64,000 bases of DNA from a bacterium (GTDB lineage Bacteria > Zhuqueibacterota > Zhuqueibacteria > Zhuqueibacterales > Geothermadaptataceae): positions 1-64,000 of the forward strand of contig JAJRYV010000030.1 in the NCBI GenBank assembly GCA_024275575.1. The letters run 5' to 3'. Positions within the stretch are counted from its first letter, which is position 1; each line of letters starts with the position of its first letter. The position numbers and the translations under genes are program-made. Below, one piece after another: positions 1-8,068 of this stretch. Under the pieces are notes generated by a model. It was not told the DNA's origin and made no database searches. It saw only the letters and a program-made list of their open reading frames with translations.

Positions 1-728
1 TCACCTATCTGCACAAAGATGGAGCCGGACTCGGTCAACAGGTCCCGCGCCACGGTCAGGCGGTCGCGCAGGTAGGTCAGGTAAGAGTGGATGCCGTCGC
101 GCCAGGTGTCCCGAAACGCCTTCACCTGCTCCGGCTCCCGGGTGATGTGCTCGGCCTTGCCGTCTTTCACGTCGCGGCTGGTGGTGCTCCACTGGAAGTT
201 GGAGTTGAACTTGATGCCGTAGGGCGGGTCGATGTAAATGCACTGCACCTTGCCGCGCAGTCCTTCCCGCTCGGCCAGGGAGGCCATCACCTGCAGGGAG
301 TCGCCCAGAATCATGCGGTTGCTCCAGTTGGCGTCGTGCTGATAAAACTCGGTGCGCGCCGCCTCGTCCGGCAGGCCGTTAAAATCGGCAAAGAGATCGA
401 TCTGAGTGGCTTGTGGCTGGTGGTCAGTGGCCAGTTTTTTGCTTTCGCGTTTCAGATCGTCCACAAGAACCTTTGGATGAATCTTTTCCTGAATATACAG
501 CGGCGGCGCCGGCACCACCAGGTCGGACCAGTCCAGCATATCCTTGCCGCGCCACACGAGCTGCGGATCCAAATCCCGGTTGCGGCGTTCGTACGCCACC
601 CGGATCGGGCTTTTGTCCTCCTCCCGCAGCACGGACTGGTACTCCGCTGTGGGGATATTTGTGCGTTTGGCTTCTTTGTGCTGCAGCGCTTCGATGGATT
701 TGGGCTTGCTGTGTTTCTTCCTGGTCAT
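1..728 (-). CDS. Site-specific DNA methyltransferase (Type III Mod-like), C-terminus beyond window
   Basis: Modification subunit of a restriction-modification system; it would methylate an exocyclic amino group of a base in the target site, using S-adenosylmethionine. The 242 visible codons start at an ATG (complement of 726-728) and remain open to the window edge. Residues 139-150 carry the R-M-I-L-G-D-S-L block typical of beta-class Mod proteins. The catalytic DPPY motif is at residues 167-170, followed by G-I-K-F-N-S-N-F. The target-recognition region and SAM motif I lie outside the window. It is the third gene of a minus-strand operon after the restriction subunit and a four-helix protein, 24 bases downstream of the latter. 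Family assignment is firm; the recognition sequence cannot be inferred. Confidence 0.9.
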   Translation of the reverse strand, partial: MTRKKHSKPKSIEALQHKEAKRTNIPTAEYQSVLREEDKSPIRVAYERRNRDLDPQLVWRGKDMLDWSDLVVPAPPLYIQEKIHPKVLVDDLKRESKKLATDHQPQATQIDLFADFNGLPDEAARTEFYQHDANWSNRMILGDSLQVMASLAEREGLRGKVQCIYIDPPYGIKFNSNFQWSTTSRDVKDGKAEHITREPEQVKAFRDTWRDGIHSYLTYLRDRLTVARDLLTESGSIFVQIG

Positions 729-752
729 GTTTTTTTCCTGAATGCTTTGTGT

Positions 753-1397
753 TTATTTTCTGTTGCGGCGGCTCTTGCGGCGCTGATAGAGTCGCTCTGT
801 AAAGCCGCCTTCCTTTTCAAAGGCTGCGGCCTGGGCGGCAAGCTGGCGGTCTAAAAAATAACAGCACAGATTTAATAAAGAAAGGGCCCCATTGGCTACA
901 ATTTCTGAATAAAATCTTTTTCGCTTCGGACTTTCATGGACAGGCACGGACTCACTTCCTTGATTGTCTTTTTCAGTGCCTGTGTCTATCCGTGTTCGTC
1001 TGTGTTCATCTTTTACCCAAGCCTGTACTTCTTCCAGAGTAGAACAGCGTTTCTTTTTAAATCGAATCAAAGCCGGATCATCCGGCTCCCACTTTTCCAA
1101 CCCCCGCTGCCTCAAAAAATCCTCATAGTCCAGCCGCAGCTCTTCCAGGCTGGCCCGGGCCACGTTGGTCAGTTTCATTTCCATCTTTTTCGAGGTGCCG
1201 GACACCTGGCTGCCTTCGGCAATGTTTTGCACGCCGCTGCGCGCCGCCTGCACCATCTGATCATGGGTGCGGCTGCGCCTGTCGATGTAGCGGTTGCAAA
1301 AGCGCACGGTTACATCGTACACCAACTGTGCAATCTGAAAGCTCTTCAGTTTGCGGTAGCCGCCGTGCTTTGGAATTAAAGGGTCATCTTCTTGCAT
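753..1397 (-). CDS. Four-helix bundle protein with C-terminal 'suffix' domain
   Basis: A 214-residue relative of the S23/intervening-sequence four-helix bundle family. Residues 7-100 form the bundle (K-H-G-G-Y-R-K-L-K-S-F start, then a Q-N-I-A-E-G-S signature at 57-63). Residues 162-214 match the short suffix domain (V-A-N-G-A-L-S-L-L-N-L-C-C-Y-F-L-D-R). A polar linker, residues about 130-160, is encoded by repeat-like DNA. The ATG at 1395-1397 overlaps the end of the restriction gene by 14 bases, so translational coupling is likely; an ATG further upstream would extend into unrelated sequence. Its position between the restriction and modification genes suggests a role with that system, but none is established; a structural or nucleic-acid-binding role is a guess. 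Confidence 0.82.
   Translation of the reverse strand: MQEDDPLIPKHGGYRKLKSFQIAQLVYDVTVRFCNRYIDRRSRTHDQMVQAARSGVQNIAEGSQVSGTSKKMEMKLTNVARASLEELRLDYEDFLRQRGLEKWEPDDPALIRFKKKRCSTLEEVQAWVKDEHRRTRIDTGTEKDNQGSESVPVHESPKRKRFYSEIVANGALSLLNLCCYFLDRQLAAQAAAFEKEGGFTERLYQRRKSRRNRK
936..1010. repeat. Repeat-like, in-frame insert in the four-helix gene
   Basis: This stretch encodes the low-complexity linker of the four-helix protein. It contains a perfect 8-base inverted repeat (ACAGGCAC at 940-947, GTGCCTGT at 976-983) and a run of near-repeats of the type CCGTGTTCGTCTGTGTTCATC. That pattern resembles dispersed intergenic repeats of many bacterial genomes. It keeps the reading frame. Whether other copies exist in this genome cannot be seen here. 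Confidence 0.45.
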
Positions 1398-4300
1398 GGA
1401 GCGCCTCTTCAACCAATCTGTTGAATTCAGCTTCAATTTCATACACATCCCGCAGCTCGGCAAAGGCCCAGCGGCCGTAGCTGCCGAGATTGTTCACCCC
1501 GGGTACCCAGTATTCTTCCATCGTGGCTTTTTTCTCCTTGGCATTCTCGCGGCGGTAGCCTTTGATCTCGATGATCAGATTGAGCGGATCATCCCGACCA
1601 TCATCCACCAGCACGATAAAATCCGGCAAATATTTGCGCGTGGCCGAGCCGTAACGGTACGGCACTTCCAACCCCAGGCCGTGGTTTTTCACATAGGCCC
1701 TGACCCGCGGGTACGCTTCGACCACCCGGCAAAGCTCAGCCTCCCAGTCGCTGTCCAGAATTACCCAGTTGATGTGGCACTTGCGCGAATCCGTTTCCCA
1801 GCGGTTTCGTTTTGATGTGCTGAAATTGACATGCGCCGTCGTACCGGTGGGATTGTAGGGATCGAGCACCGCCTTGATCGGTTTGTCTCCGACCAGGGCG
1901 CGGGTGATCCCCGCAGTGATGCGCTCGCAGGCTATATCCGCCAGCTCCTGGTACATGAGTTGCGCCGGATAGGTGCCGCCCTTACAAATCAGGCAGGTAT
2001 CCAGCCACAGCCGGGTAATGCGTTTGAGCTGGCCGAACAGATGCAGCTTCGGCTCCTCGCCCGGATCGCGCCATTTGGTGTAAATTAGTCGTGTGGTCAA
2101 ATGAAACAGCAAAGTCGATCTGCGTAAATCACCGGTATGAACCAGATTCAGATCCACCCCTTCGCCAATGATGCCGGCGTTTTGAGTCTTCGTCGGACCA
2201 ACTATAACTGGTGTGAGCTCCAGCATCGAATCTTCGTTAAATTCAGCCGTCAGCCGCTCCTCAGGCAATTCCACCCGATAACCCTGCACTCGCAGGAAAA
2301 GGATTTCCAGATGGTCGCGCTCCGGTCGCATGGCCTTGACCTGGATGACCTCGCGCGGCGGCTGCGGCGGCGCCACCACCGGCTTCGCCGTAAAATCGAA
2401 CGGGATGCCCAGCACGTCGGCGTATTCCACCTCGAACAGATTGTCCTCATTCAGCTCATAGGACTGCCGGCGCAGCGCCCGGCCGATGACCTGCTCGCAC
2501 AGCAACTGCGTTCCGAACGCGCGCACGCCGAGAATATGGGTGACATTGTTGGCATCCCAGCCCTCGGTCAGCATCGACACCGACACTACGCAGCGGATGG
2601 ACTCGCCCAGCCGGCCCTCTTTGCCCACCGTGTTCATGACCTCGCGCAGCAAATCCTGGTCGGTCAGCGTCTCCGCCTGGCGCCGGTCGCCGGTTCTTTC
2701 GATGATTTCGCGCCGGAAGCGTTTGATCTCGTCCGCTGCCATCTTGCGGAAGTTGCTGTCCAGCGCCTCACCGGATTCGAGCTGCTCGCTGTCGATCAGC
2801 AGTGTCCTGGGCCGTGCCAGGGGATTGCCGTGCTCATCGAAATTGCGAAACAGCGGTAGCCGGCCGTTCTCCAGTATGGTGGAACCGTCTTCCTTCTCGC
2901 GGTAAAATCCCGACACATAATCATACACCAGCTTGGAGGTCGAGGTGTTGTTGCAGACGATGATGAAACAGGGCTGCACCCGCAGGCCGCTTTGTTGCCA
3001 CAGCTCGAAAGTTTTTTCATAATGCCCATAGAGCGCTTCCAAAGCGGTCTGTAATTCCACCGGTATACTCAGCGGATCGAGCTTGCCGGATTTGCCGCGG
3101 CCCTTTTTCGGCATGCGCGTGCGGATGTGCTCCCAGAGATTGCGGAACTTCGGCATCTCCTCGCCGGGGATGTTGTCGGCCACCGGCACCCGCGGTAGCT
3201 TGACGATGCCGCATTCGATAGCATCCATCAGCGAAAAATCGCTCATCGTCCACGGGAACAGCGTGCCTTCGGCATAGCCGGAGCCGCGCAGAAAAAAGGG
3301 TGTGGCTGAGAGATCGATCACCCGGCTGAGACCGAGCTTCTTCTTGACGATCTCCAGACCGCTGATCCATAGCCGTGCCGCCTCATTGTTGCGCTCGGCT
3401 TCTTTTCTCTCGCCACCGCGCAGCTTCTCGCTGGTATCATCAGGTTTGGCACGGTAACAGTGGTGCGCTTCGTCGTTTAGCGCTATAATATTTTTCATGC
3501 CCATCAACTCAACCATAACCCTTTGCAGCATCTGACCCTTAGTTTCCAGCGTGTTCAACGTCGGGCCACGCCCTTGCAAAAGCAGACGCCCACCTTTGGA
3601 AAGCGCCATGCGTTCCCGCAGCCTGAAAGTGTGGTAATTGGCGATGACGATTTTGGCGCGCTTCAGGTCCGGCAGCAGGTCGTTGGGTACTAGTTCGCGG
3701 CTTTGATAGTAGCTGTCCGGATCGTTGGGCTGCAAGACCCGCAGGCGGTCTTTAATGGTCAGCTCCGGTGTGACCACGAGAAAGCCGCGCGTGAATCGAC
3801 TGCTGCTGGGCCGGCGCACGGCGTTGATGGTCTGCCAGGCGATGATCATCGCCATAACTGTGGTCTTGCCGGCTCCGGTGGCCATTTTCAACGCCAGCCG
3901 AAAAAGCTCCGGGTTGGCCTCGTTGTTGGCATTGGCCAAATGCTGAAGAAACTGCCTGCCCGCCTTGCCGATCTGCGGCGCCACTTCGATTAGCCAGATT
4001 AAGGTTTCAATGGCTTCGATCTGGCAGAAGAACGGCCTGAAGCTATTGAAATAGTAATGTCGCCAATGCTGCAGCAAGCGCGCGGTTTCCGGTGTGACTT
4101 TCCACTGCGTCGGATCCGGCAGATTGCGCCATTCATCAACATGCTTGCGCAGCGTATTGATTACCTCGGCATGCGCGTATTGCTGTTGCTCCGTCGAAAG
4201 ACCCTGCCCCTCGTCGAAAAGCAACTGCTGTTGATCGGCAGCGCCTTTTCGTTTTTTCGGTTTCGGGATCGGAGTGATGAACGCTACGTGTCGACGTTTT

Positions 4301-4407
4301 TCCATAATACGCTGCGTCGGCTGCCCCTGTTCATCCAGCTCCCAGTGTCGGGAAGGATATTTGTATGGGGAGTTGATGACGGGTTTTTTAAAAAAATGGT
4401 CGTTCAT
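1384..4407 (-). CDS. DEAD/DEAH helicase-nuclease restriction subunit (Res-like, BPTD_3080-type)
   Basis: A 1007-residue restriction subunit that would use ATP to translocate on DNA and cleave unmodified sites. Visible motifs in order are Walker A ATGAGKT at 176-182, an N-D-E-A-H box, S-A-T-P-F-F (motif III), a C-terminal helicase lobe with L-T-E-G-W-D and Q-V-I-G-R-A-L-R-R. Near the C-terminus there is a PD-(D/E)xK-type nuclease pattern, L-P-D-F-I-V-L-V followed by L-I-I-E-I-K-G-Y. The N-terminus (I-N-S-P-Y, P-S-R-H-W-E-L-D) fits the BPTD_3080 restriction family as I recall it. An AGGAGA ribosome site (complement of 4412-4417) precedes the ATG. It heads the minus-strand operon with the four-helix protein and methyltransferase. 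Confidence 0.9.
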   Translation of the reverse strand: MNDHFFKKPVINSPYKYPSRHWELDEQGQPTQRIMEKRRHVAFITPIPKPKKRKGAADQQQLLFDEGQGLSTEQQQYAHAEVINTLRKHVDEWRNLPDPTQWKVTPETARLLQHWRHYYFNSFRPFFCQIEAIETLIWLIEVAPQIGKAGRQFLQHLANANNEANPELFRLALKMATGAGKTTVMAMIIAWQTINAVRRPSSSRFTRGFLVVTPELTIKDRLRVLQPNDPDSYYQSRELVPNDLLPDLKRAKIVIANYHTFRLRERMALSKGGRLLLQGRGPTLNTLETKGQMLQRVMVELMGMKNIIALNDEAHHCYRAKPDDTSEKLRGGERKEAERNNEAARLWISGLEIVKKKLGLSRVIDLSATPFFLRGSGYAEGTLFPWTMSDFSLMDAIECGIVKLPRVPVADNIPGEEMPKFRNLWEHIRTRMPKKGRGKSGKLDPLSIPVELQTALEALYGHYEKTFELWQQSGLRVQPCFIIVCNNTSTSKLVYDYVSGFYREKEDGSTILENGRLPLFRNFDEHGNPLARPRTLLIDSEQLESGEALDSNFRKMAADEIKRFRREIIERTGDRRQAETLTDQDLLREVMNTVGKEGRLGESIRCVVSVSMLTEGWDANNVTHILGVRAFGTQLLCEQVIGRALRRQSYELNEDNLFEVEYADVLGIPFDFTAKPVVAPPQPPREVIQVKAMRPERDHLEILFLRVQGYRVELPEERLTAEFNEDSMLELTPVIVGPTKTQNAGIIGEGVDLNLVHTGDLRRSTLLFHLTTRLIYTKWRDPGEEPKLHLFGQLKRITRLWLDTCLICKGGTYPAQLMYQELADIACERITAGITRALVGDKPIKAVLDPYNPTGTTAHVNFSTSKRNRWETDSRKCHINWVILDSDWEAELCRVVEAYPRVRAYVKNHGLGLEVPYRYGSATRKYLPDFIVLVDDGRDDPLNLIIEIKGYRRENAKEKKATMEEYWVPGVNNLGSYGRWAFAELRDVYEIEAEFNRLVEEALHARR

Positions 4408-4712
4408 TTATTCTCCTGATAATCTTCCTGTTTGTATATTGTGAGAGCTTTGCTTGCAGACGAGATGAACTTACCAAAAAAACAATTGTGTTGACCCCAT
4501 TTGCTGTTATAAATTGTTTGGATAACTAAGAATTGAACGAGGTATATCAAACGGATTTGTCAGGACAATTCCAAGTTATTTTAAATACTGAAATGAGCGT
4601 ACCTTAAGTGCTGAGACGGGCTTGTCGGTTAATTTCTGTTTTATTTAAGTTACTGTTTTACGTTTTCTATTATTTGCTTCGTTTAACTTTAAACAGGTGC
4701 AGCCATTATTGC
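4408..4712. other. Divergent intergenic region, upstream part
   Basis: An AT-rich spacer between the minus-strand restriction operon and the plus-strand genes. The restriction gene's ribosome binding site lies at its left end. Open frames in the spacer are short and have no recognisable product. I see no convincing promoter for the restriction operon. Confidence 0.5.
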
Positions 4713-4741
4713 TTGACAAGCGGTCAATTTATCTTTATATT
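4713..4741 (+). promoter_or_regulatory. Sigma-70-type promoter
   Basis: A perfect -35 hexamer TTGACA (4713-4718) is followed by a 17-base spacer and TATATT (4736-4741), one mismatch from the -10 consensus. Transcription would start near 4748, about 47 bases before the hypothetical gene at 4795, and could extend into xerC and coaX. Confidence 0.75.
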
Positions 4742-4794
4742 CAAAATTCAAATAAAAACAGTCCTGTTTTTCATCTTTTTATTTCGAGGCATCG

Positions 4795-5268
4795 ATGAAA
4801 TTTACCAAAGCAGACATTGAAAATATCGCCGAGGTATTGGGCGCGACTTATAAAGATATGGGCAATAATTTTCGTCTGACGATCGTTGGCGAAGAAGATG
4901 ACCGCCGTATCAGCCTCGAAATTTATCCTCACACACAGATCGGCAAAAGCGAGGGCAGTCTGCTGATGGTTTACACCGCCAGCGCATTTTTGCAATTGCA
5001 ATTTTGCACCGGATATGTCATCAGTAAAATGCTCGGTGAAGTCACCTTTGTCGCCCAGCACAAAGGCCGCATCAGCGGGCTGATCGTCGAATCCGGCGCC
5101 GGCTGCTCCCTCTATTCCAACGTCGATGAATCCGTGCTTTCCGGAGATTTTACCCGACTGGGCCCGGAAGTAATGATGTCGAGCATCGCACTTTCGCTTT
5201 CCGAGCATTTAATTAATGCGGGCGAAGAACGGCTCGATGCCGATGCACTGGCTGAAGGCGAGGATTAA
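4795..5268 (+). CDS. Conserved-looking hypothetical protein upstream of xer
   Basis: A 157-residue protein with no signal peptide or obvious transmembrane helix. I do not recognise the family. It has an acidic, helical N-terminus (F-T-K-A-D-I-E-N-I-A-E-V-L-G), a central mixed strand region with several aromatic and Cys residues, and an acidic C-terminal tail. It follows a strong sigma-70-type promoter and lies 21 bases before the recombinase gene, so it probably shares a transcript with xer and coaX. Codon use and length look like a real gene. No function is proposed. Confidence 0.75.
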   Translation: MKFTKADIENIAEVLGATYKDMGNNFRLTIVGEEDDRRISLEIYPHTQIGKSEGSLLMVYTASAFLQLQFCTGYVISKMLGEVTFVAQHKGRISGLIVESGAGCSLYSNVDESVLSGDFTRLGPEVMMSSIALSLSEHLINAGEERLDADALAEGED

Positions 5269-5289
5269 CAGCGCATTCATAGCAAAAAT

Positions 5290-6219
5290 ATGCAGGCTGC
5301 AAAACCCCGGAATTTTCTTGCCGAGCTCATTTCAGAGTTTCTCTCCTATCTCGCGGCTGAAAGAAATTTGGCAAAGAATACGATTTCAGCCTATGATCGT
5401 GATCTCATGCACTATCAGTCATGGCTGCTCAGTATCGAAATTTTCCAGCTTAAAAAGATAGAACGCAATCACATCCTGCAATTTTTAAATGCACTTGAAA
5501 AACTGCATCTCACCGAAGCGAGCATCGCACGAAAGTGTTCGGCGATTCGTATGTTTCATCGCTACATTCTCACTGAAAATTACTGTGATACAGACCCTGC
5601 TGATCTGGTCTCTTACAAACGAAAAAAACAAAGCTTGCCCGATGTGCTGGATATAGCGGAAATTGAGGCCGTAATCGACTCTATCGATGCGAGCTCTCCC
5701 CTGGGTTTGCGAGACCTGGCGCTGGTCGAATTTTTATACGGTACCGGCTGCCGGATTTCCGAGGCGCTTGATTTTGAGCGGGCAGATTTTTATGCCGAAG
5801 ATCATTTCGTCCGTCTCACCGGCAAAGGCCGTAAATCACGACTCGTGCCAGTCGGTGAAGTGGCGATTCTGGCGATGTTGAATTATCTGCGTTTCGGCCG
5901 CCCGGCGCTGGCCAACCCATTGATTTCTCAGGATGTTTTTTTTCTCAATAACCGCGGACGGAAATTGTCGCGCATGGGTGCGTGGAAAATCATCCGAAAA
6001 TATCTCGATGCCGCGCATATCGAAAAACACGCTTCGCCGCATACTTTTCGCCATTCCTTTGCCACTCACTTGCTCGAGGGTGGTGCCGACTTGCGGGCGG
6101 TGCAGGAAATGCTCGGCCATGCGAACATTTCCACAACACAACTTTATACTCATATCGACCGCAGCTATCTGCATACGGTCATCCGTGATTTTCATCCACT
6201 CGAGCAACGGCGAAAATAA
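5290..6219 (+). CDS. xerC: Tyrosine recombinase XerC/XerD
   Basis: A 309-residue site-specific tyrosine recombinase, the usual length for Xer proteins that resolve chromosome dimers at dif. Residues 8-95 form the SAM-like core-binding domain. The catalytic set is complete: R155 (G-C-R-I-S-E), K179 (G-K-G-R-K-S-R), H251 and R254 (H-T-F-R-H-S-F), H277 (L-G-H-A-N-I) and nucleophile Y286 (Q-L-Y-T-H). XerC and XerD cannot be told apart reliably from sequence alone, and a second copy would be expected elsewhere. It sits between a hypothetical gene and coaX in an apparent housekeeping operon. Nothing suggests it is a phage integrase. Confidence 0.93.
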   Translation: MQAAKPRNFLAELISEFLSYLAAERNLAKNTISAYDRDLMHYQSWLLSIEIFQLKKIERNHILQFLNALEKLHLTEASIARKCSAIRMFHRYILTENYCDTDPADLVSYKRKKQSLPDVLDIAEIEAVIDSIDASSPLGLRDLALVEFLYGTGCRISEALDFERADFYAEDHFVRLTGKGRKSRLVPVGEVAILAMLNYLRFGRPALANPLISQDVFFLNNRGRKLSRMGAWKIIRKYLDAAHIEKHASPHTFRHSFATHLLEGGADLRAVQEMLGHANISTTQLYTHIDRSYLHTVIRDFHPLEQRRK

Positions 6220-6244
6220 TGAGTTCTATTCTCAAGGAGTAAAA

Positions 6245-7009
6245 ATGATTCTCGTAATCGATGTTGGCAACACGAATATCACCTTAGGTTTGTTTGAAAA
6301 GGAAAAACTAAAGGAAAGCTGGCGGCTTTCCAGCAAGGTGGCACGGACCGAAGACGAAATCTGGGTTTTTATGAACATGCTCTGCCGCGACGCCAACGTC
6401 GATGTTAAGGATATCAACGGCATTGCTCTCGGTTCGGTCGTGCCCTCGGTAACAATTTCGCTACAGCGCCTGATCAACAAACGGCTGAAGGCGCGTCTCG
6501 TTGAAGTTTCCTCCGATATCAAACTCAGTATTACGATTAAAAATGTCGATCCCCACACGGTCGGTGCCGACCGGATTTGCAACGCAGTCGCCGGATTTGA
6601 AGATTATGGCGGGCCGCTGATCATCGTCGATTTTGGTACAGCTACGACTTTTGATATCGTATCGCAAAAAGGTGAATATCTTGGCGGTATCATCGCACCG
6701 GGGTTGGAAAGTACGGTAAACAGCCTACACCGTTACGCGGCAAAGCTGCCCATGGTCGATCTTAAATTCCCTTCTGAAATTATCGGTCGTACCACGGAAA
6801 CCAGTATGCAATCGGGCCTAATGTATGGCGGCGCCGATATGGTCGAAGGCCTGCTAAGTCGGTTGAAAAATGAAATGGGTGCGGAAATGCGGGTCATCGC
6901 AACAGGCGGCCTGGCGCCGGTGCTGTTGCCGGAGTTACCTTCGGTTGAGAAAATTGAACCGACATTGACACTCATTGGGCTTTTCAGGATTTTTCAGATG
7001 AACAGGTGA
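6245..7009 (+). CDS. coaX: Type III pantothenate kinase
   Basis: A 254-residue CoaX enzyme that phosphorylates pantothenate, the first step of coenzyme A synthesis, in the cytoplasm. The ASKHA fold is shown by D-V-G-N-T-N-I-T-L-G at the N-terminus (phosphate loop), V-G-A-D-R-I-C-N-A in the middle, D-F-G-T-A-T-T-F-D (second phosphate motif), and G-G-I-I-A-P-G-L. The length is typical of the family. The start is fixed by the ribosome site AAGGAG at 6234-6239, five bases before ATG 6245; an in-frame upstream extension would overlap xer in another frame. A rho-independent terminator follows, so this is probably the last gene of the xer transcript. Confidence 0.95.
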   Translation: MILVIDVGNTNITLGLFEKEKLKESWRLSSKVARTEDEIWVFMNMLCRDANVDVKDINGIALGSVVPSVTISLQRLINKRLKARLVEVSSDIKLSITIKNVDPHTVGADRICNAVAGFEDYGGPLIIVDFGTATTFDIVSQKGEYLGGIIAPGLESTVNSLHRYAAKLPMVDLKFPSEIIGRTTETSMQSGLMYGGADMVEGLLSRLKNEMGAEMRVIATGGLAPVLLPELPSVEKIEPTLTLIGLFRIFQMNR

Positions 7010-7070
7010 AGCATATTGAAATATTTAGCGACGTAAAACTAAGCTCGCTGAAGTGAGCTTGATAATTGAG

Positions 7071-7092
7071 CCGCCTTCAGGCGGGCCTTTTT
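7071..7092 (+). terminator. Rho-independent terminator after coaX
   Basis: The stem CCGCC/GGCGG (7071-7075 with 7080-7084) has a TTCA tetraloop and is followed by five T residues at 7088-7092. Weaker hairpins lie on either side, including TGCGGGA/TTCCGCA near 7101-7118. It closes the xer-coaX transcript. Confidence 0.7.
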
Positions 7093-7225
7093 ACAATAGC
7101 TGCGGGATTCATTCCGCAGTGGAGGTTATATCACTATTATCTTCAAATGGTTTACGCTCTTAATTTGACAGCGATGCCCTGGAACCGCGGCAGGAAAGTC
7201 CCCAATGTCCCCAACAACTAGAGCG

Positions 7226-7270
7226 AAGGCGTCCTCGCCGAGCGTGCGTGTGCCTCGGCGAGGACGCCTT
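7226..7270. repeat. Perfect 17-bp inverted repeat (hairpin)
   Basis: The arms at 7226-7242 and 7254-7270 are perfectly complementary over 17 bases (AAGGCGTCCTCGCCGAG and its reverse complement), around an 11-base loop. No T-run follows on either side, so it is not a standard terminator. It could be a mobile palindromic repeat unit or a structured RNA. Confidence 0.8.
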
Positions 7271-7352
7271 TGGCCTATATTTTAGTCACTGACAAATTAT
7301 TTTCTGCCATTTTTTTGGCAAGAAATATTGATCTAAATCCTCAAAAGCAAAA

Positions 7353-7437
7353 ATTTCACGCGAAGACGCAAGGGAATCGCAAAGAAAAAATTAAAAAATA
7401 TTTGTGTATTCTCAGCGTCTCAGCGACTTTGTGTGCG
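7353..7437. repeat. Probable dispersed intergenic repeat
   Basis: The left arm has the pattern TTTCACGCGAAGACGCAAG and the right arm CAGCGTCTCAGCGACTTTG. They are roughly inverted around an A/T-rich centre. This resembles the 'cacgcaaagacgcaaag' intergenic repeat common in bacterial genomes. Copy number elsewhere is unknown from this window. Confidence 0.4.
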
Positions 7438-7799
7438 CTTTGGAATTTTCTTTTTCAAGTTCCGGTTTATCCGGGTTAGGGTTTCCAGCCGGACTTATAG
7501 GTAGAGAGTATATTTACCGCTTGCTGTTCTGGATACCCATAGCAATCCGGTCAGAAATGAGCAAGCGCAAACGCATTATCACGATGATTTCAAATCGTCC
7601 ACTTTGGCCGCTTTTCTCCCACCTGAGGGGCTGCTGCTTCGTGACAGTTGCAGCATATCTGTTATTCTTTGGCAATGACTACTTCCTGCCCACACGGGTG
7701 ATTCAGGCGCCGGTTATATCCCCTTTTACTGGCACTTTTGTTGCAAATTTCGCTCTTTTAAAAAATATCACCCCGTCAATCCAGTTGATAGCAATGACA
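7438..7799. other. Non-coding or unassigned stretch upstream of the 84-residue gene
   Basis: The frame of the gene at 7800 stays open leftwards through this stretch, but the translation has mixed low-quality composition, includes the repeat-derived sequence, and lacks a start with a ribosome site. I treat it as non-coding. No clear promoter is visible. Confidence 0.4.
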
Positions 7800-8054
7800 A
7801 TGTCTGAAAAATTTGTGCAATTACACGAAGCTTCCTTGTGCAAAGGTGGAATGAAAATACAACACGGGCCGGTTGGTTCTGTGATTAAAAGAACAGCACT
7901 ACAAGATGGTAAAGCGGCCAGAAAAATTATTCATCATGCTGCCAAACCATCTGTTGAAGCAATCATGGAAAATGAAATTATCACCGGTGTACGCATAAAA
8001 TGTGCCTGCGGTGAAGTGATTAAAGTTTATTTTCAATATGATCAATCATCATAA
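7800..8054 (+). CDS. Small hypothetical protein with CxCGE motif
   Basis: An 84-residue protein whose C-terminus has I-K-C-A-C-G-E-V-I-K-V-Y-F, a compact beta-type segment with two cysteines spaced C-x-C. I recall similar small proteins near motility kinases but cannot name a family. The gene ends 14 bases before the sensor kinase, in the same direction, so co-transcription is likely. The start is uncertain: ATG 7800 has no good ribosome site, ATG 7794 is equally possible, and ATG 7851 has AAAGGTGG too close. A metal-binding or adaptor role is only a guess. Confidence 0.55.
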   Translation: MSEKFVQLHEASLCKGGMKIQHGPVGSVIKRTALQDGKAARKIIHHAAKPSVEAIMENEIITGVRIKCACGEVIKVYFQYDQSS

Positions 8055-8068
8055 CTCGGTGTGTTGGA

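Noticed and set aside
87-854. Plus-strand open frame across the methyltransferase region
   Set aside because: It lies opposite the DPPY-containing methyltransferase frame and has no recognisable domain; it is a shadow of the real minus-strand gene.
1398-1463. Longer start for the four-helix protein at 1463
   Set aside because: The extra residues lie inside the restriction gene and do not resemble the family; the ATG at 1397 gives the expected beginning.
5290-6219. Xer recombinase as a mobile-element integrase
   Set aside because: Length, motifs and linkage to coaX fit housekeeping Xer; no attachment repeats or phage genes are nearby.
7404-7799. Upstream extension of the 84-residue CxC gene
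   Set aside because: The extension reads through repeat-like DNA, with no ribosome site and no conserved pattern.
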